A DNA stretch of 44,847 nucleotides from an uncultured Phycisphaerales bacterium (lineage in GTDB: Bacteria; Planctomycetota; Phycisphaerae; Phycisphaerales; UBA1924), in the NCBI GenBank assembly GCA_937995595.1, contig CALKJW010000030.1, positions 1-44,847 of the forward strand. Reading direction: 5' to 3'. The notes under the pieces are model-generated. The model was not told where the DNA came from and did no database searches. It saw only the letters and a list, made by a program, of their open reading frames with translations. A program made the translations under genes and the position numbers. Below are positions 9,434 to 18,508 of this stretch, one piece after another. The number at the start of each line of letters is the position of its first letter. Position 1 is the first letter of the stretch.

Positions 9434-9439
9434 ATGGTA
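9434..9439 (-). promoter_or_regulatory. -10 box for leaderless map transcript
   Basis: TACCAT on the minus strand is separated from the map ATG by 6 nt, so transcription would start at or next to the A of the start codon. Confidence 0.45.
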
Positions 9440-9533
9440 GGGACCACGGGGCGCGGTGCGCGACGCGTGCTCGCAGAGCCCGGGCACCCGTGCGGCGACC
9501 TGCGAACCATTGCGCATGCCTTCCCTTCGCGTC

Positions 9534-10088
9534 ATGGACGACCGCGACCGCCCCGCGCCGATCCCCGTCGCGCACGTGCGGGAACTGCCCGCGTGGTGGC
9601 GCAGGCGTTACGGCCCGTGGTCGTGGCGGCGCGCCCCGAAGATCGCGTGGGCGATCCTTCGCACGCCCGCGGTGGTGCTCGGCCTCGCCGCGGCGTGCCT
9701 GCTCGGCGTGCTGGCGCGGATGCTCGCCGAGGACACCGCGATGTTCCTGGGCCTGATCGTGTTCGGCCCGGTCGTGGTGCCGCTGCTCACGCTCGGGCTC
9801 TTTGCCGGGCGCGGCGTGCTCGGCCTGGGCCGCGGGCTGGGGCCGACGGTGCGCGACGCGATGCTCGACGCGGCCCGCTGCCCCTCGTGCGGCTACGACC
9901 TATCCGCCAGCGTCGCCGAGGCGGACCTGTGCCGCGTGTGCCCGGAGTGCGGCGCGGCGTGGATCCTGCCGCGGGACCGGCCCGACGCGACGGTGCACGT
10001 CGTTCGCGCAAAGACCGTGCGCCACCGAGCCCAATCGCCGCGCGACCCCGCGCAAGAACAAGGCCCCGGCACGGAGCCGGGGCCCTGA
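9534..10088 (+). CDS. Membrane protein with C-terminal zinc ribbon
   Basis: A predicted 184-residue protein with an N-terminal basic-aromatic segment (WWRRRYGPWSWRR), two hydrophobic segments at about 45-64 and 70-92, and a zinc ribbon with Cys116/Cys119 (RCPSCGYDL) and Cys136/Cys139 (VCPECGAAW). It is organised like the protein encoded downstream of map and is transcribed divergently from map. ATG 9516 is an alternative start. The last dozen codons overlap the terminator of the converging pseudopilin gene, so the C-terminal tail is probably unconstrained. No function is known. Confidence 0.7.
   Translation: MDDRDRPAPIPVAHVRELPAWWRRRYGPWSWRRAPKIAWAILRTPAVVLGLAAACLLGVLARMLAEDTAMFLGLIVFGPVVVPLLTLGLFAGRGVLGLGRGLGPTVRDAMLDAARCPSCGYDLSASVAEADLCRVCPECGAAWILPRDRPDATVHVVRAKTVRHRAQSPRDPAQEQGPGTEPGP
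10053..10084 (-). terminator. Terminator of the first pseudopilin gene
   Basis: Arms GGCCCCGGC and GCCGGGGCC (10062-10084, 5-nt loop) are followed on the minus strand by TTGTTCTTG. The hairpin lies 35 bp beyond the pseudopilin stop and inside the end of the converging gene. Confidence 0.7.
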
Positions 10089-10118
10089 GGATGGATGAGC
10101 GAACCGACGGTGAGCCGA

Positions 10119-11180
10119 TCAGCGGATCTCGCCGCCGCCGAAGTCGATGCCCTTGAGGCCGGCGCGCGTCCACCGGTAGTGGCCGGTGACGGTCTCCTGC
10201 AGGACGGCCGTGTTGCGGCAGGGCGGCTCCCAGGCCAGGTTCGGCGCGTAGAGGTAGGTCGTGGGGTTCGGGCTGGCCGGCGTCGCCGGGTTGAAGCCGC
10301 GGTTGGAGTCCTTGGTTTCGAGGATGCGCACCGAGCCGTCAAAGAAGAGCAGTTCGGCCTTGGCGTTGGAGTAGGCGTGATAGAGCGCGCGGTTCTTCCG
10401 CGAGTGGTAGTCGTTCATCTCGTACGCCATGACCTTCTGGCTGGGGAAGTTCACGTCGGAGAACTTGCGGTTGCCCAGCACCGTGGTCGCGGTGTCGCCC
10501 GGCACGTACCAGAGGTAGTGGTACTGCGCCTGATAGACCGTCGGGATCGTCACGCCGCCCACGGTCACGAACCGGTCCGGCGACCAGAACGAAGGCACGA
10601 AACTGTACGTCGCGCTGTACGGCCAGCGCTGGCCGGCGTTGCTGTTGTCGCCGGGGTACTCGCCGTCGACGAAGTTCCACCAGTTGGTGTTCCCCTCGTT
10701 CAACGCGGCGCGGATGGCCTTCTGCCACTTCTGACGGATGCGGTCCTCCGGGCAGGCCATCGTCGGCTCGGGCAGGCGCTGCTGCAGGTAGTCGTTGAGC
10801 ACCAGGTGCGAGTACAGCACGTGCGGGATCCAGCCCGTGATCTGCTGCAGATCGGGGCGGTCCGCGCGACGGCGCAGGATGTCGATCGCCTGGTTCGCCG
10901 CGGCCTGTGTCGCGTTGGTGGCCGGGCCGACCCAGTCGGTGTAGGCGATGTTCTTCTTCCACGTGAACGAGGCGCACCGATCGGTGAAGTCCGTCGCGTA
11001 GTTGTTCTGCGCGATGCCGAGTTGCTGCTGGTTGGCGCCGCAGATCACGCGCCTGGCCGCGCGACGCGCCTCGGACAACGCCGGCAACAGAATGGCCACC
11101 AAGAGCGCCACGATCGCGATCACGATCAGCAACTCGATCAAGGTGAAGCCGCCACGCCCGTAACGTGCTTTCCCGACCAT
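10119..11180 (-). CDS. Type II secretion/type IV pilus-like pseudopilin (N-terminal methylation motif)
   Basis: A predicted 353-residue protein. It begins with a short basic leader and [20 protein letters not shown], the prepilin peptidase cleavage and methylation motif, followed by a long hydrophobic helix. The remainder is an extracellular domain with a conserved block [15 protein letters not shown] and [17 protein letters not shown]. Planctomycetes carry large families of such proteins; most have no known substrate or role. ATG 11180 has GGGGAG about 9 nt upstream and gives a correct leader length. It is a close paralogue of the gene just upstream, each with its own terminator. Confidence 0.88.
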   Translation of the reverse strand: MVGKARYGRGGFTLIELLIVIAIVALLVAILLPALSEARRAARRVICGANQQQLGIAQNNYATDFTDRCASFTWKKNIAYTDWVGPATNATQAAANQAIDILRRRADRPDLQQITGWIPHVLYSHLVLNDYLQQRLPEPTMACPEDRIRQKWQKAIRAALNEGNTNWWNFVDGEYPGDNSNAGQRWPYSATYSFVPSFWSPDRFVTVGGVTIPTVYQAQYHYLWYVPGDTATTVLGNRKFSDVNFPSQKVMAYEMNDYHSRKNRALYHAYSNAKAELLFFDGSVRILETKDSNRGFNPATPASPNPTTYLYAPNLAWEPPCRNTAVLQETVTGHYRWTRAGLKGIDFGGGEIR

Positions 11181-11330
11181 CGGTTTTCTCCCCGGCGATT
11201 GCCGCAGAACGCGGCCGCCGAATAGTCCCCCAAGAAACCCCGCCAAACTGAAACTACACCAAGAAATTGGTGCTGGCAAGAGGCAACGCGGCCTCTGTGG
11301 ATATTTTCGTGCAGCGCGATCGGGCGAGCC

Positions 11331-11366
11331 CAAAAACAAAGCACCCCGGCCGCGAAGCCGGGGTGC
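11331..11366 (-). terminator. Terminator of the second pseudopilin gene
   Basis: Arms GCACCCCGGC and GCCGGGGTGC (11341-11366) are followed on the minus strand by TTTGTTTTTGGG. It separates the two paralogues into independent transcripts. Confidence 0.85.
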
Positions 11367-11399
11367 GATTCCTTACGGATTGCGAACGGAACGTTCGGA

Positions 11400-12431
11400 T
11401 CAGCGGACCTCGCCGCCGCCGAAGTCCACGCCGCGAAGGCCGGCACGCGTCCAGCGGTAGTACCCGCGGACGGCTTCCTGCGCTGCGCCGCTGCGGGTTG
11501 GCGACTCCCAACCCGCCGGGGCATAGTTGAACGTCGTCGGGTTCGGGTTGTTCGGCACGGCGGGGTTGAAGCCCAGGTTGGTCTCGCCGGTCTTGCGCGT
11601 GGTGACCGCGGCGTCGAAGGTCAGCAGCGGCTGGCGGCTGTCGGCGTAGGCGTAGAACAGGTCGCGCCGCTTGTTGAAGTGCCGCATGTCCGAGTCGTAC
11701 AGAGCGACCTTCTGCGCGGGGAACGACACGTCGGAGAGCTTCCGCAGACCGAGAATCGTCGTCGTGCCCTGCGCCGGAACCTGGAACAGATAGTGCACGC
11801 CGCCCTGCGACACGGTCGGCTGGTTGCCGACGGTGCGGTCGGGCGACCACGCCGCGGGCACGAAACTGTACGACGAACTGTACGGCCAGCGCTTCTCGGC
11901 GTTGCTGCTGCCGGCCGGACGCTCGACGTCGGGCTGGAGCGCGAAGAAGTCGTCGGGGTTCACTGCGACCGAGTCCTGCCACTTCAGACGCAGCCGGTCC
12001 TCGGAGCAGGCGACCATCTTCTCGGGCAGACGCTGCGCGAGGTAGTCGTTCAGCACCAGGTGCGAATACAGCACGTGCGGGATCCAGCCTTGGATCTGCT
12101 GGATGTCCTCGCGGAACGCGCGGCGGCGGAGGATGTCCACCGCCTGGTTCGCGGCTGCGCCCGTCGCATCGGCGGCCGGGCCCACCCAATCGGCGTACTG
12201 GACGTTGGCCTTCCACGTGAACGACGGGATGCGGTCCTGGAAGTCCGACGAGTAGGTGTTGATCGCCACGCCGAACTGACGCATGTTCGACTCGCACTGC
12301 GTCTTGCGCGCCACCTTGCGGGCTTCCGCCAGCGCGGGCAGGAGGATGCCCACCAAGAGCGCGATGATCGCGATGACGATCAGCAACTCAATGAGCGTAA
12401 ATCCTTTGCGTGAAAGCACTTTCGAGATCAT
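11400..12431 (-). CDS. Type II secretion/type IV pilus-like pseudopilin, paralogue of the adjacent gene
   Basis: A predicted 343-residue protein with the leader MISKVLSRK and [20 protein letters not shown]. It shares [16 protein letters not shown], the [13 protein letters not shown] segment, [22 protein letters not shown] and a closing [16 protein letters not shown] with its neighbour, so the pair arose by tandem duplication. Start ATG 12431 is preceded by TGGAGC; ATG 12443 is also in frame. The extracellular domain has no recognised enzyme motif. A role in a pseudopilus or surface fibre is an inference from the N-terminus only. Confidence 0.88.
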   Translation of the reverse strand: MISKVLSRKGFTLIELLIVIAIIALLVGILLPALAEARKVARKTQCESNMRQFGVAINTYSSDFQDRIPSFTWKANVQYADWVGPAADATGAAANQAVDILRRRAFREDIQQIQGWIPHVLYSHLVLNDYLAQRLPEKMVACSEDRLRLKWQDSVAVNPDDFFALQPDVERPAGSSNAEKRWPYSSSYSFVPAAWSPDRTVGNQPTVSQGGVHYLFQVPAQGTTTILGLRKLSDVSFPAQKVALYDSDMRHFNKRRDLFYAYADSRQPLLTFDAAVTTRKTGETNLGFNPAVPNNPNPTTFNYAPAGWESPTRSGAAQEAVRGYYRWTRAGLRGVDFGGGEVR

Positions 12432-12608
12432 CGTTTGCTCCATGCCACTGTGCGCTCTGCTCCGGTGAAGAACTCCCGAAGCCTGATACGTCCCAGAACG
12501 GTGACGATCGATCAACCAGTTTACCTACTGCTCACAAACGCGGCCACTCTTGCCCACATTTTCCATACGCAGGCTTCAATGGTCGGGATGCGTGCCGTTG
12601 TACGCCCG

Positions 12609-13718
12609 TCAGAGTCTTCCACCGGCCCGAACCACGGCCAACCGCGTCCGGGCCGCTGCCGCGGCCGCCCGAAGCCGCGGATCAGGCGCATCTGAACGCT
12701 CAATCTCTCGGTCGGCCTCGGACAGCAACGCGCCGAGATCGTCCACTTTGGCCGTGAGCAACCGGTCGATCAGCGTGCCGAGTTCGCGGGGTGCTCCCGC
12801 CCCCGATCCGGACGGCGCGGGCTCGGCATCTTTGTCGTTCGTGTGATCGCTCGGCGGTTCGGCCTTTGCCGGCGTGCCGCCCGATCGGCCATGCGGCCCC
12901 ACGGCCGGCGCGCTGGTCGCGGCCGGGCTCGCCGATGCGCCGGCGTGATCCTGGCTGTGCAACGAAGGCAGCACGAGCATGGCCGTGACGGCCAGCACCA
13001 CCGCGCCGATCCCGACGACGATGCCCGTGGTGGTGCGCCGCCGGGCACGCTGCCTCCGCTGTCGGAGCGCGATCAGGCTCTCCGCGTCCAGTTCCGCGCC
13101 GGCGCTGCCCGCAGCGTCTGCGATGGGCGCGCCGCCGCTGGCTTTGTGCGAGCCCGCGACTTCCGCGGCGTCGGCTTGACCCGGAAGCAGTCGGATCGGC
13201 GCCAGCCCGAGGTGCTCGCGGTCGTCGGGCGCTTCGAACGACGCCCCGCACGCGCCGCACTGCGTGTCGCCGGCCCTGGCCGGCGCGCGGCAGACGTGGC
13301 ACGCGCCCAGCAGGTGCGCCACGCCCGGCACGTTCCGCGCGTACGACCAGAACTGCCGCGTCGTCGGGCCCTTGATCACCGTGTCGGGCGCGATCCGGCC
13401 GCGACGCACCAGTTGCACGAGCGTTGCGAGCGAAAAGCCCGGCAGGAACGGGTTGTTCTCATCGCGGATGAACCACGGCCCCATCGCGTTCTGCGAGGCC
13501 TGTCGCGACAGCGGCTCGAACAGCCCGCGGCAGCGTTCGCACGACTTGACCCCCGCCGACACGTGCCCGCAATACGGGCAGAGCGTCGTCTGCGGCCTGG
13601 GTGCGGGCACGCCCGGCGACCCGCCGCGCTGCGGCCGATCCGGGCGTGAGTGTGCCGAGGCGTGATCCAAAGACGTGTTCCTTTGCCGGTTGACCGCGTG
13701 ACCCGCGCCGACTGTCAT
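12609..13718 (-). CDS. Membrane protein with two zinc ribbons and a GYF-like domain
   Basis: A predicted 369-residue protein. The order is: zinc ribbon (Cys47, Cys50, Cys60, Cys63), a GYF-like domain at about 80-138 (GPWFIRDENNPFLPGFSLATL ending in WSYARNVPGV), a second ribbon (Cys140, Cys143, Cys154, Cys157), an Ala-rich linker, a transmembrane helix at about 231-252, and an Ala/Arg-rich helical tail. GYF-like modules usually bind proline-rich peptides, so this looks like an adaptor, but no partner is evident. ATG 13718 lies only 5 bp from the ATG of the divergent gene. A TAGACT box is 10 nt upstream of it, within that gene. Confidence 0.75.
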   Translation of the reverse strand: MTVGAGHAVNRQRNTSLDHASAHSRPDRPQRGGSPGVPAPRPQTTLCPYCGHVSAGVKSCERCRGLFEPLSRQASQNAMGPWFIRDENNPFLPGFSLATLVQLVRRGRIAPDTVIKGPTTRQFWSYARNVPGVAHLLGACHVCRAPARAGDTQCGACGASFEAPDDREHLGLAPIRLLPGQADAAEVAGSHKASGGAPIADAAGSAGAELDAESLIALRQRRQRARRRTTTGIVVGIGAVVLAVTAMLVLPSLHSQDHAGASASPAATSAPAVGPHGRSGGTPAKAEPPSDHTNDKDAEPAPSGSGAGAPRELGTLIDRLLTAKVDDLGALLSEADREIERSDAPDPRLRAAAAAARTRLAVVRAGGRL

Positions 13719-13723
13719 TGACC

Positions 13724-14752
13724 ATGAGAGTCTACGAAGCCCCCGTGCGTCGCAGCGGTCGATACGCAGGCCCCGCGGCCGCGTGTTTCCTCGCCGCGGT
13801 GCTTGTCTCGGTGTTCATCCCCGCGTCGGTCCCGGGTGACTTGCTGGCCAGTCAGCCCGACCGCGCGGGGCAGGACCGGCCCGCCGCGGTGCTCGACAGC
13901 CGCGCCATCGGTTGGCCCGAGGTCGCGCCCCTGCTGGCCGAGGCCGCGGGGGCCGTGGTGCTGGAGGAAGTCCTGCTCTCCCGCGTGCTCGACGACGAGG
14001 CGAGGGCCCAAGGGGTGCGGGTGTCCGACGCGGACATCGCGGCCGAGCGTGCGATCCTGCTCGAGACGCTCGCCGATGCGGCGCAGGCGGCGCCCGACAA
14101 CGCCGAACGGCTGCTGGCTCAGGTGCGTGTGTCTCGCGGCCTGGGCGATCGGAGATTCGCCGACCTGCTCAAGCGCAACGCGCAGCTCCGGGCGCTGGTG
14201 CGGATGCGGAGCGGGCCCGGGGGCGTTTCCGTCACGCCCGAGGACGTCGAGCAGGCCATCGACCTCAAGCACGGCCCGCGCGTCCGCGCGCGGATGATCC
14301 TCGTGCGCGCCGAGGCGCAGGCCGCGCGGGCGCTGGAGCGCCTCGACGCGGGCGAACCGTTCGCCGAGGTGGCGATGGATCTCTCGGCCGATCCCTCGCG
14401 CCTGCGCGGCGGGCTGCTCGACCCCGTCAGCACGGCGGACCCGGCGTACCCGGTCGCGTTCCGCCGTGCGCTGGAGCAGACGCCCGTCGGCCGCCACAGC
14501 CGCGCCGTGATGGTCCCGTGGGACAACGCGCCCGGCTACGTCGTGGTGCGCGTGGAGGAACGGATCCCCGGCGACGGCGAGGACCGGGCCGCGGTCGCGC
14601 CGCGCGTCGAGCGCGAGGTGCGCATGGTGCGTGAGCGGGCCGCGATGGACCGGCTGGCGCGCGACCTGATCGACAACGCCGCCGGACGGCTGAGCGTGCT
14701 CGACGCGTCGCTGGAATGGTCGTGGCGCACGCGCCGGGCGGCCGTGCCCTGA
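13724..14752 (+). CDS. Periplasmic parvulin-type peptidyl-prolyl isomerase (PpiC/SurA-like)
   Basis: A predicted 342-residue secreted or membrane-anchored protein with a hydrophobic segment at about 15-33. A helical chaperone-like region follows (EEVLLSRVLDDEARAQGVRVSDADI), then a rotamase domain at about 190-285: RARMILVRAEAQA, GEPFAEVAMDLSADPSRLRGG, PVGRHSRAVMVPWDNAPGY and VVVRVEER. This order is that of SurA/PrsA-type foldases that help fold exported proteins. Not all parvulin catalytic residues can be confirmed, so it may act mainly as a chaperone. ATG 13724 was chosen; TTG 13718 is an alternative. It converges on fliS with a 5-bp gap. Confidence 0.75.
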   Translation: MRVYEAPVRRSGRYAGPAAACFLAAVLVSVFIPASVPGDLLASQPDRAGQDRPAAVLDSRAIGWPEVAPLLAEAAGAVVLEEVLLSRVLDDEARAQGVRVSDADIAAERAILLETLADAAQAAPDNAERLLAQVRVSRGLGDRRFADLLKRNAQLRALVRMRSGPGGVSVTPEDVEQAIDLKHGPRVRARMILVRAEAQAARALERLDAGEPFAEVAMDLSADPSRLRGGLLDPVSTADPAYPVAFRRALEQTPVGRHSRAVMVPWDNAPGYVVVRVEERIPGDGEDRAAVAPRVEREVRMVRERAAMDRLARDLIDNAAGRLSVLDASLEWSWRTRRAAVP

Positions 14753-14757
14753 GGCGG

Positions 14758-15213
14758 TCAGCCCTGCACGCACAGCGGCGCGTTGGGCCGCGAGGGTTCG
14801 GCGGGGGCGGCCGCGCCGGGCGATTGCCGCTCCTCGGCGGCCTTGCGCATCGCCAGCACCCACGTCTCGCGCTCGAACTCGAGCATCTCGAGCACCTTGT
14901 CGGCCTTGGCCAGGTCGCGTTCGAAGCCCGCCTCGACCAGGCGCGTGTACATGAACGTGTACAGGCCGGTCACGCGGCTGCACAACTCGGGCGCGATGTC
15001 GGGCCGGACCGAGTTCATCAGTTCCAGCAGGATGTTCCGGCACTTGGAAAAGCCGTCGTAGGACGCCTCGTGGTCCTTGCGCTCCAGCCCGTCGCGGCCC
15101 TGACGCAGGAACTTGATCGCCCCGTCGAGCAGCATCAGCCGCAACTCCTCGGGCGAGGCGGTCAGGACCTTGGTCCGGAGGTAGGCGTTGGCGGTGTTGG
15201 CGGTGGCGGTCAT
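14758..15213 (-). CDS. fliS: Flagellar export chaperone FliS
   Basis: A predicted 151-residue cytoplasmic four-helix protein that binds the C-terminus of flagellin and prevents premature polymerisation. NAYLRTKVLTASPEELRLML, the AIKFLRQG helix and the LYTFMYTRLVEA segment are typical of the family. It lies 55 bp downstream of fliD in the same direction, the classic fliD-fliS order. The C-terminal 25 residues are Pro/Ala-rich and variable. Confidence 0.93.
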   Translation of the reverse strand: MTATANTANAYLRTKVLTASPEELRLMLLDGAIKFLRQGRDGLERKDHEASYDGFSKCRNILLELMNSVRPDIAPELCSRVTGLYTFMYTRLVEAGFERDLAKADKVLEMLEFERETWVLAMRKAAEERQSPGAAAPAEPSRPNAPLCVQG

Positions 15214-15268
15214 GGCGGGGAGAGGTATCGGACCCCGGCGGGCCCGACTTCACGTCCGGTAACGGCGT

Positions 15269-18115
15269 TCATCGCCGGATCGAGGAGATCGCCGACGACA
15301 GCCCGCCGAGCGAGGCGGACTGGCGCTGCAGGTTCGCCAGAGTGGACTCAAGGTTGGCGAACTGCCGCGTCAGCGCGTCGCGCCGGCTGGCCAGCCGCTG
15401 GTCGATCTGCGCGATGCGGGTGTTCTGGAACCGGATCTGCCCGTCGATCGCCTGCCGCCGGCGCGCCAGCAGCCCGTCCGACGGCGAGAGGTACCGGTCG
15501 GCCAGTTGCACGACCAGTTCGGCCACGCCCAGGCGCGAGTACTCGGTCGCAGAGGTGTTGTTCACGAAGACGCCGGGCGAGACCTCGATGCGCTCGTCGC
15601 GCGGGGCCTGCTCGAATGCCGCGAACACCGCCGCGACGCCGTCGGGGTCCTGCTCCAGCGCGGTGCGGAGTTTGGCCGCGTCGAACTGCAGTTGTCCGCC
15701 CTGCGTCGTCGTGACGCCGATCTGGCTGAGCGCGACGAACCCGCCCTCGACCCCCCGGGCCCGTCCCTGCACGGTGGTGAACAGGGCGCGCCGGAGCTCG
15801 AGCGCGGCGCTGTCGCCCAGCAGCACGCCCTTGACCTGCGTCTCGCTGTTGTAGGCCGTCAGTTGCGCGATGCGCGAGGCGATGGCGTTGAACGCACTCA
15901 CAAAGTCGTTCACCGCCGACTCGATCGCCGCGGTGTCGCGCCCGATGGTCAGCGTCACGGGGTTGTCGCTGCGCCCGGTGACGTCCACGCTCACGCGGTC
16001 GATCACGCCGTCGAACGTGTTGGTGGTGCTGCTGAGCATCACCGCGCGCGCGGGGTCGTCGGAGCCGAAGAACACGCGCGCGTTGCGTGCCTCGGCGGTC
16101 GTCACCAGCCCCATGTCGGCGCCGGCCGAGTCGAACGTGAACGCCCCCGCCGCGCCCGTGTCGCGCGCCGTCAGGCGGAGCCGGAACGGCGCGGCCGACG
16201 AGCCGTCGTTGATGACCGACGCGAGCACGCCCATCCGGCCCGCGTTGATCCGCGTGACCAGCGTGTCCAGCGTGTCGGTCGCCGAGAGTTCGATCGTCCG
16301 CTCGTAGGTCCCGTTGACGAAGTTCTGCGCGCCCGAGCCAGCGGCCTCGCCCGCGATGTTCAGCGACCGCGCGACCGTCCCCGTCAGGTCCGCGATCCGG
16401 ATCCTGGACGAGCCGGCCGTCGATGGGTCGCGCGGCTCGATGATGATGCCGTCGCCGTTGTCGTTCACCCGCGCGCGGACGTCCAGACCCCGGCTGTTGA
16501 TCTCCTGGATCACGTCGCCGATGGTCCGCGAGTCGGCGTCGATGTCCACCTCGGCCCGCACGCCGCGCGTGTCGAAGATCTCGAAACGCCCCGTGCCCAC
16601 GCCGCGCCCTGCGTTGAGCGAACCAAGCAGCACCGACCGGTCCACGTAGCGGTGCTGCTGGCGCGCGCTGGTGATCGTGGCGCTCTGCACGCCGGCGGGC
16701 GCGGTCGCCACTCCCAGTTGCGTCGCCCCGTCGCCCTCGACGATCAGCGGTCCGGTGCCGCCGGTCGTGTCGGTCAGCACGATCGCCGTGCCGTTGGACG
16801 ACAGCGACGCGGTCACCTTGCCGCCGGTGGCGTCGGAGATCTGCCGCAGGATCTCGGCCACCGACGCGGTGGGCGTGATGCTGAAGGAGAACACGCTCGC
16901 GTCACGCGCCGTAATGCTGAACGCGCCCGACGTCAGCCCCTGCCCGCCACGCAGGTTCGACGCCAGCGTCGAGTTGATCGCCGCCAGCACCGGCGTGCCG
17001 CTGATGCTGTCGCCGCTGGTCGAGCCGACGATCCCCAGGTCGCTCGCGGCGGTGCTGTTGGAGTTGGCGGTGATGGAGAAGTTGTCGGCGCCGGTCGGCA
17101 CGGAGGAGTCCACCAGCCGGAACCCGCGCCCGTCGCCGGCGACCTCGAGGGTCACCTTGCCCTCGGTCTGCTCCGAGATGCGCTGGCGGAGTTGGCCGAT
17201 CGTGGAGACCGCGGAGGCGGTCAGTTGGCCCTCCGCGTTGTAGATGTTGCCGATGTCCACGTTGTACGTCGATCCGTCGCGCGTGCGGACCGTGAAGTCC
17301 GCCGTCGCGTTGCCGACCGCGTTGTTGAACCCCACGCCCAGCCCGTCGCGCAGCGACGCGAGCGTCATCGCGTCGCCCAGCGTCAGCACGCGCTGGCCGT
17401 TGAGCGTCCCGCCCGTCGCCGAGCCCTCGATACCCAGCGACGCGGCGGTGGTGTACCCCGGGGCGCTCTGCACCGACATCGTGCCCATGCCGCCGGAAGT
17501 GTCGGTGAGCACGAAGCGGTCGCCCTGCACCGACATGCGCACCCGCACGCCCTGCGCCGAGTTGAACGCGTCGAGCACCTCGTTCACCGTCGCCGCGCGC
17601 GAGAGGTCGATCGTCGCCGAGGCGCCGGTCGCGTCGGTCACGATCACGCGCCCGCGCGAGACGCCCTCCCCGCCGTTGAGCATCGACAGGTCGGTGTCGC
17701 GGTCCAGCCGGGCCAGCGCGCTCTCGATCGTCACCGAGGTCAGGCCCAGGCCCGTCGACGCGCGGTCCACAAAGCCGCGCGACAGCGCCTGCTGGCTCTG
17801 CACCACGCGGTCGACCAGGAACGAGAACGAGCCCAGCGGCGCGCCCGGCTGGGCTCGGGCCGTCAGCACGCCGGTGTCGGAACTCACCGCCGTCGCGGCC
17901 TGAAACACCCGCGCGGTGCGGAACTTGGCCGCGGCGGTCTTGAGCGTCGAGAGCCGGCTGTTGAGGTCCAGCAGGGCGGCCTGCTGGCTCTGGAGTTGCA
18001 GGATGCGCTGCTGGGCCGTCTGGCGCGGGCGCGCCTCGATGGCCAGCAGTTGGTTGATCAGCGAGCCGGTGTCCAGCCCGCTGACGAGTCCGATCCCGGA
18101 TGTGATGCCGCTCAT
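15269..18115 (-). CDS. fliD: Flagellar hook-associated protein 2 (filament cap), greatly enlarged
   Basis: A predicted 948-residue cap protein, about twice the length of the enterobacterial protein. The FliD N-terminal domain spans about 1-105 (GIGLVSGLDTGSLINQLLAIE) and the C-terminal domain about 690-930 (FVSAFNAIASRIAQLTAYNS, and a coiled-coil end). Between them are about five repeats of a flagellin-IN-like module, near 144-230, 253-362, 380-469, 496-587 and 605-670. Each has a GxGV..G...I.D..G start and a T(V/I)..(V/L)...IN core. They would extend the outer face of the cap. ATG 18115 overlaps the stop of a small upstream gene (ATGA), implying translational coupling. Confidence 0.93.
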   Translation of the reverse strand: MSGITSGIGLVSGLDTGSLINQLLAIEARPRQTAQQRILQLQSQQAALLDLNSRLSTLKTAAAKFRTARVFQAATAVSSDTGVLTARAQPGAPLGSFSFLVDRVVQSQQALSRGFVDRASTGLGLTSVTIESALARLDRDTDLSMLNGGEGVSRGRVIVTDATGASATIDLSRAATVNEVLDAFNSAQGVRVRMSVQGDRFVLTDTSGGMGTMSVQSAPGYTTAASLGIEGSATGGTLNGQRVLTLGDAMTLASLRDGLGVGFNNAVGNATADFTVRTRDGSTYNVDIGNIYNAEGQLTASAVSTIGQLRQRISEQTEGKVTLEVAGDGRGFRLVDSSVPTGADNFSITANSNSTAASDLGIVGSTSGDSISGTPVLAAINSTLASNLRGGQGLTSGAFSITARDASVFSFSITPTASVAEILRQISDATGGKVTASLSSNGTAIVLTDTTGGTGPLIVEGDGATQLGVATAPAGVQSATITSARQQHRYVDRSVLLGSLNAGRGVGTGRFEIFDTRGVRAEVDIDADSRTIGDVIQEINSRGLDVRARVNDNGDGIIIEPRDPSTAGSSRIRIADLTGTVARSLNIAGEAAGSGAQNFVNGTYERTIELSATDTLDTLVTRINAGRMGVLASVINDGSSAAPFRLRLTARDTGAAGAFTFDSAGADMGLVTTAEARNARVFFGSDDPARAVMLSSTTNTFDGVIDRVSVDVTGRSDNPVTLTIGRDTAAIESAVNDFVSAFNAIASRIAQLTAYNSETQVKGVLLGDSAALELRRALFTTVQGRARGVEGGFVALSQIGVTTTQGGQLQFDAAKLRTALEQDPDGVAAVFAAFEQAPRDERIEVSPGVFVNNTSATEYSRLGVAELVVQLADRYLSPSDGLLARRRQAIDGQIRFQNTRIAQIDQRLASRRDALTRQFANLESTLANLQRQSASLGGLSSAISSIRR

Positions 18116-18384
18116 GCCGCCTCCGACGCCTGTTCAGTCGCGACCTCGGGCGCAGGGGGCCGACACTGGCCGCCGCGGGCGCTGGCGCTGGCCAGCCGCT
18201 CCCAGTCGGGCACCAGAAGGCCCCTTCGCCGCAGCGAGAGCAGGTCCATCGCCCAGCACGCAAGCAGCCTGTGCGCCGGCTGCGGCGTGTGATCGACCGA
18301 CCCAAACTGGGCGTCACCAAAGGTCTGCACAGTCCCTCCGAGTCGGACGGCCCGCAAACCGCGGGCCATGCTCGGGAGATTCAT
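18112..18384 (-). CDS. Small hypothetical protein coupled to fliD
   Basis: A predicted 90-residue protein whose TGA overlaps the fliD ATG by 4 bp. It contains GGTVQTFGDAQFGSVDHTPQ followed by HRLLACWAMDLLSLRRRGLL and an Ala/Glu-rich tail. I do not recognise a family. The coupling, and its position as the first gene of the fliD-fliS transcript, suggest a flagellar or regulatory role, but this is inference. ATG 18384 was chosen; ATG 18369 is possible. It could be a chance frame, given the GC-rich sequence. Confidence 0.5.
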   Translation of the reverse strand: MNLPSMARGLRAVRLGGTVQTFGDAQFGSVDHTPQPAHRLLACWAMDLLSLRRRGLLVPDWERLASASARGGQCRPPAPEVATEQASEAA

Positions 18385-18495
18385 CGGACCTTGAGCGGGG
18401 AGGGGTGAAATGCGGGTCCCAATCGGCGCCAAGTGACCGTCCAGTGGCCCGTACAGTCGGCGTGGTAGGGGAGGGGCCGGACGGCATTCGGAAAT

Positions 18496-18508
18496 AAACC
18501 ACTGGTTT
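18496..18508. promoter_or_regulatory. Short palindrome in the fliD-side divergent region
   Basis: AAACCA-C-TGGTTT is a perfect dyad in an AT-rich patch between the flagellar block and the divergent membrane protein gene. It has the size of a dimeric repressor site, but no regulator can be named. Confidence 0.3.

Noticed and set aside
15506-18292. A plus-strand open frame of over 900 codons opposite fliD
   Set aside because: Its composition is Arg/His/Val/Asp-rich and non-protein-like, and fliD on the other strand is unambiguous.
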